Below are positions 63,915 to 64,000 of a DNA stretch of 64,000 nucleotides, piece by piece; position 1 is the first letter of the stretch, and each line of letters begins with the position of its first letter. The DNA is taken from positions 38,061-102,060 of the forward strand of contig CH003405.1 of NCBI GenBank assembly GCA_000149265.1, given 5' to 3'. Below the pieces are notes generated by a model. The model did not search any database. It had not been told where the DNA came from and was given only the letters and a program-made list of their open reading frames with translations. Origin of the DNA: Ciona savignyi (lineage: Eukaryota > Chordata > Ascidiacea > Phlebobranchia > Cionidae). The position numbers and the translations under genes are program-made.

Positions 63915-64000
63915 CACAGCTCAGCGGGTAAGAAATAGCCCGGAGATTGTGGGATAAAAGGCAAAAACTGTCTAGTCGGTTGTGCCTTGGGCAAGGCAAT
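63915..64000 (+). repeat. SINE head, cut by the window end
   Basis: A-box-like CAGCTCAGCGGG and GTGCCTTGGGCAAGGCA are visible; the remainder lies outside. Confidence 0.65.

Overview
This is eukaryotic, animal nuclear DNA. It is AT-rich, its genes are split into many short exons with GT..AG introns of a few hundred bases, and it is full of short interspersed repeats. Gene content (NO-sensor guanylate cyclase, ZCCHC8, CIBAR1, HGH1, ALKBH1, KGD4, trypsins, a trefoil protein), compact introns, an operon-like gene pair with one base between cistrons, and an abundant tRNA-headed SINE all point to an ascidian, most likely Ciona. The species call is inference; the gene families were recognised from memory of their sequence patterns, without a database search.

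Layout: CIBAR1 (- strand, 60-4463, 8 exons); intergenic DNA with MITEs; a secreted trefoil-domain protein (+, 8495-10680, 5 exons); a repeat-rich desert with a 1.3-kb direct duplication (10.7-13.6 kb); an unrecognised two-exon gene (+, 17935-19651); the pair KGD4 -> ALKBH1 (-, 24258-21441), whose stop and start codons are separated by one base; HGH1 (+, 25271-28757, 6 exons); two near-identical trypsin genes (+, 31531-32912 and 34210-35595) made by a 2.67-kb tandem duplication; ZCCHC8 (-, 47065-37688, 12 exons), with an in-frame 30-bp minisatellite in its last exon and a 15-bp minisatellite in an intron; a 5.16-kb foldback transposon (47421-52581) carrying an SGNH/GDSL hydrolase gene; and a soluble guanylate cyclase of beta-2-like type (+, 54591-63685, 15 exons).

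Most exon boundaries were placed by hand from reading-frame continuity plus splice sites; for nearly every gene the codon phases close exactly, which is the main internal check. KGD4 and ALKBH1 share a theme: one tethers the 2-oxoglutarate dehydrogenase complex and the other is a 2-oxoglutarate-dependent dioxygenase, and both are mitochondrial in vertebrates.

The most unusual item is the foldback element. It has ~1.6-2.0-kb inverted arms built from 8 and 10 tandem monomers of about 180 bp, perfect outer ends, a perfect 9-bp target-site duplication, and a three-exon SGNH hydrolase as its only visible gene. It sits directly beside another small inverted-repeat element that used the same target sequence inside a SINE.
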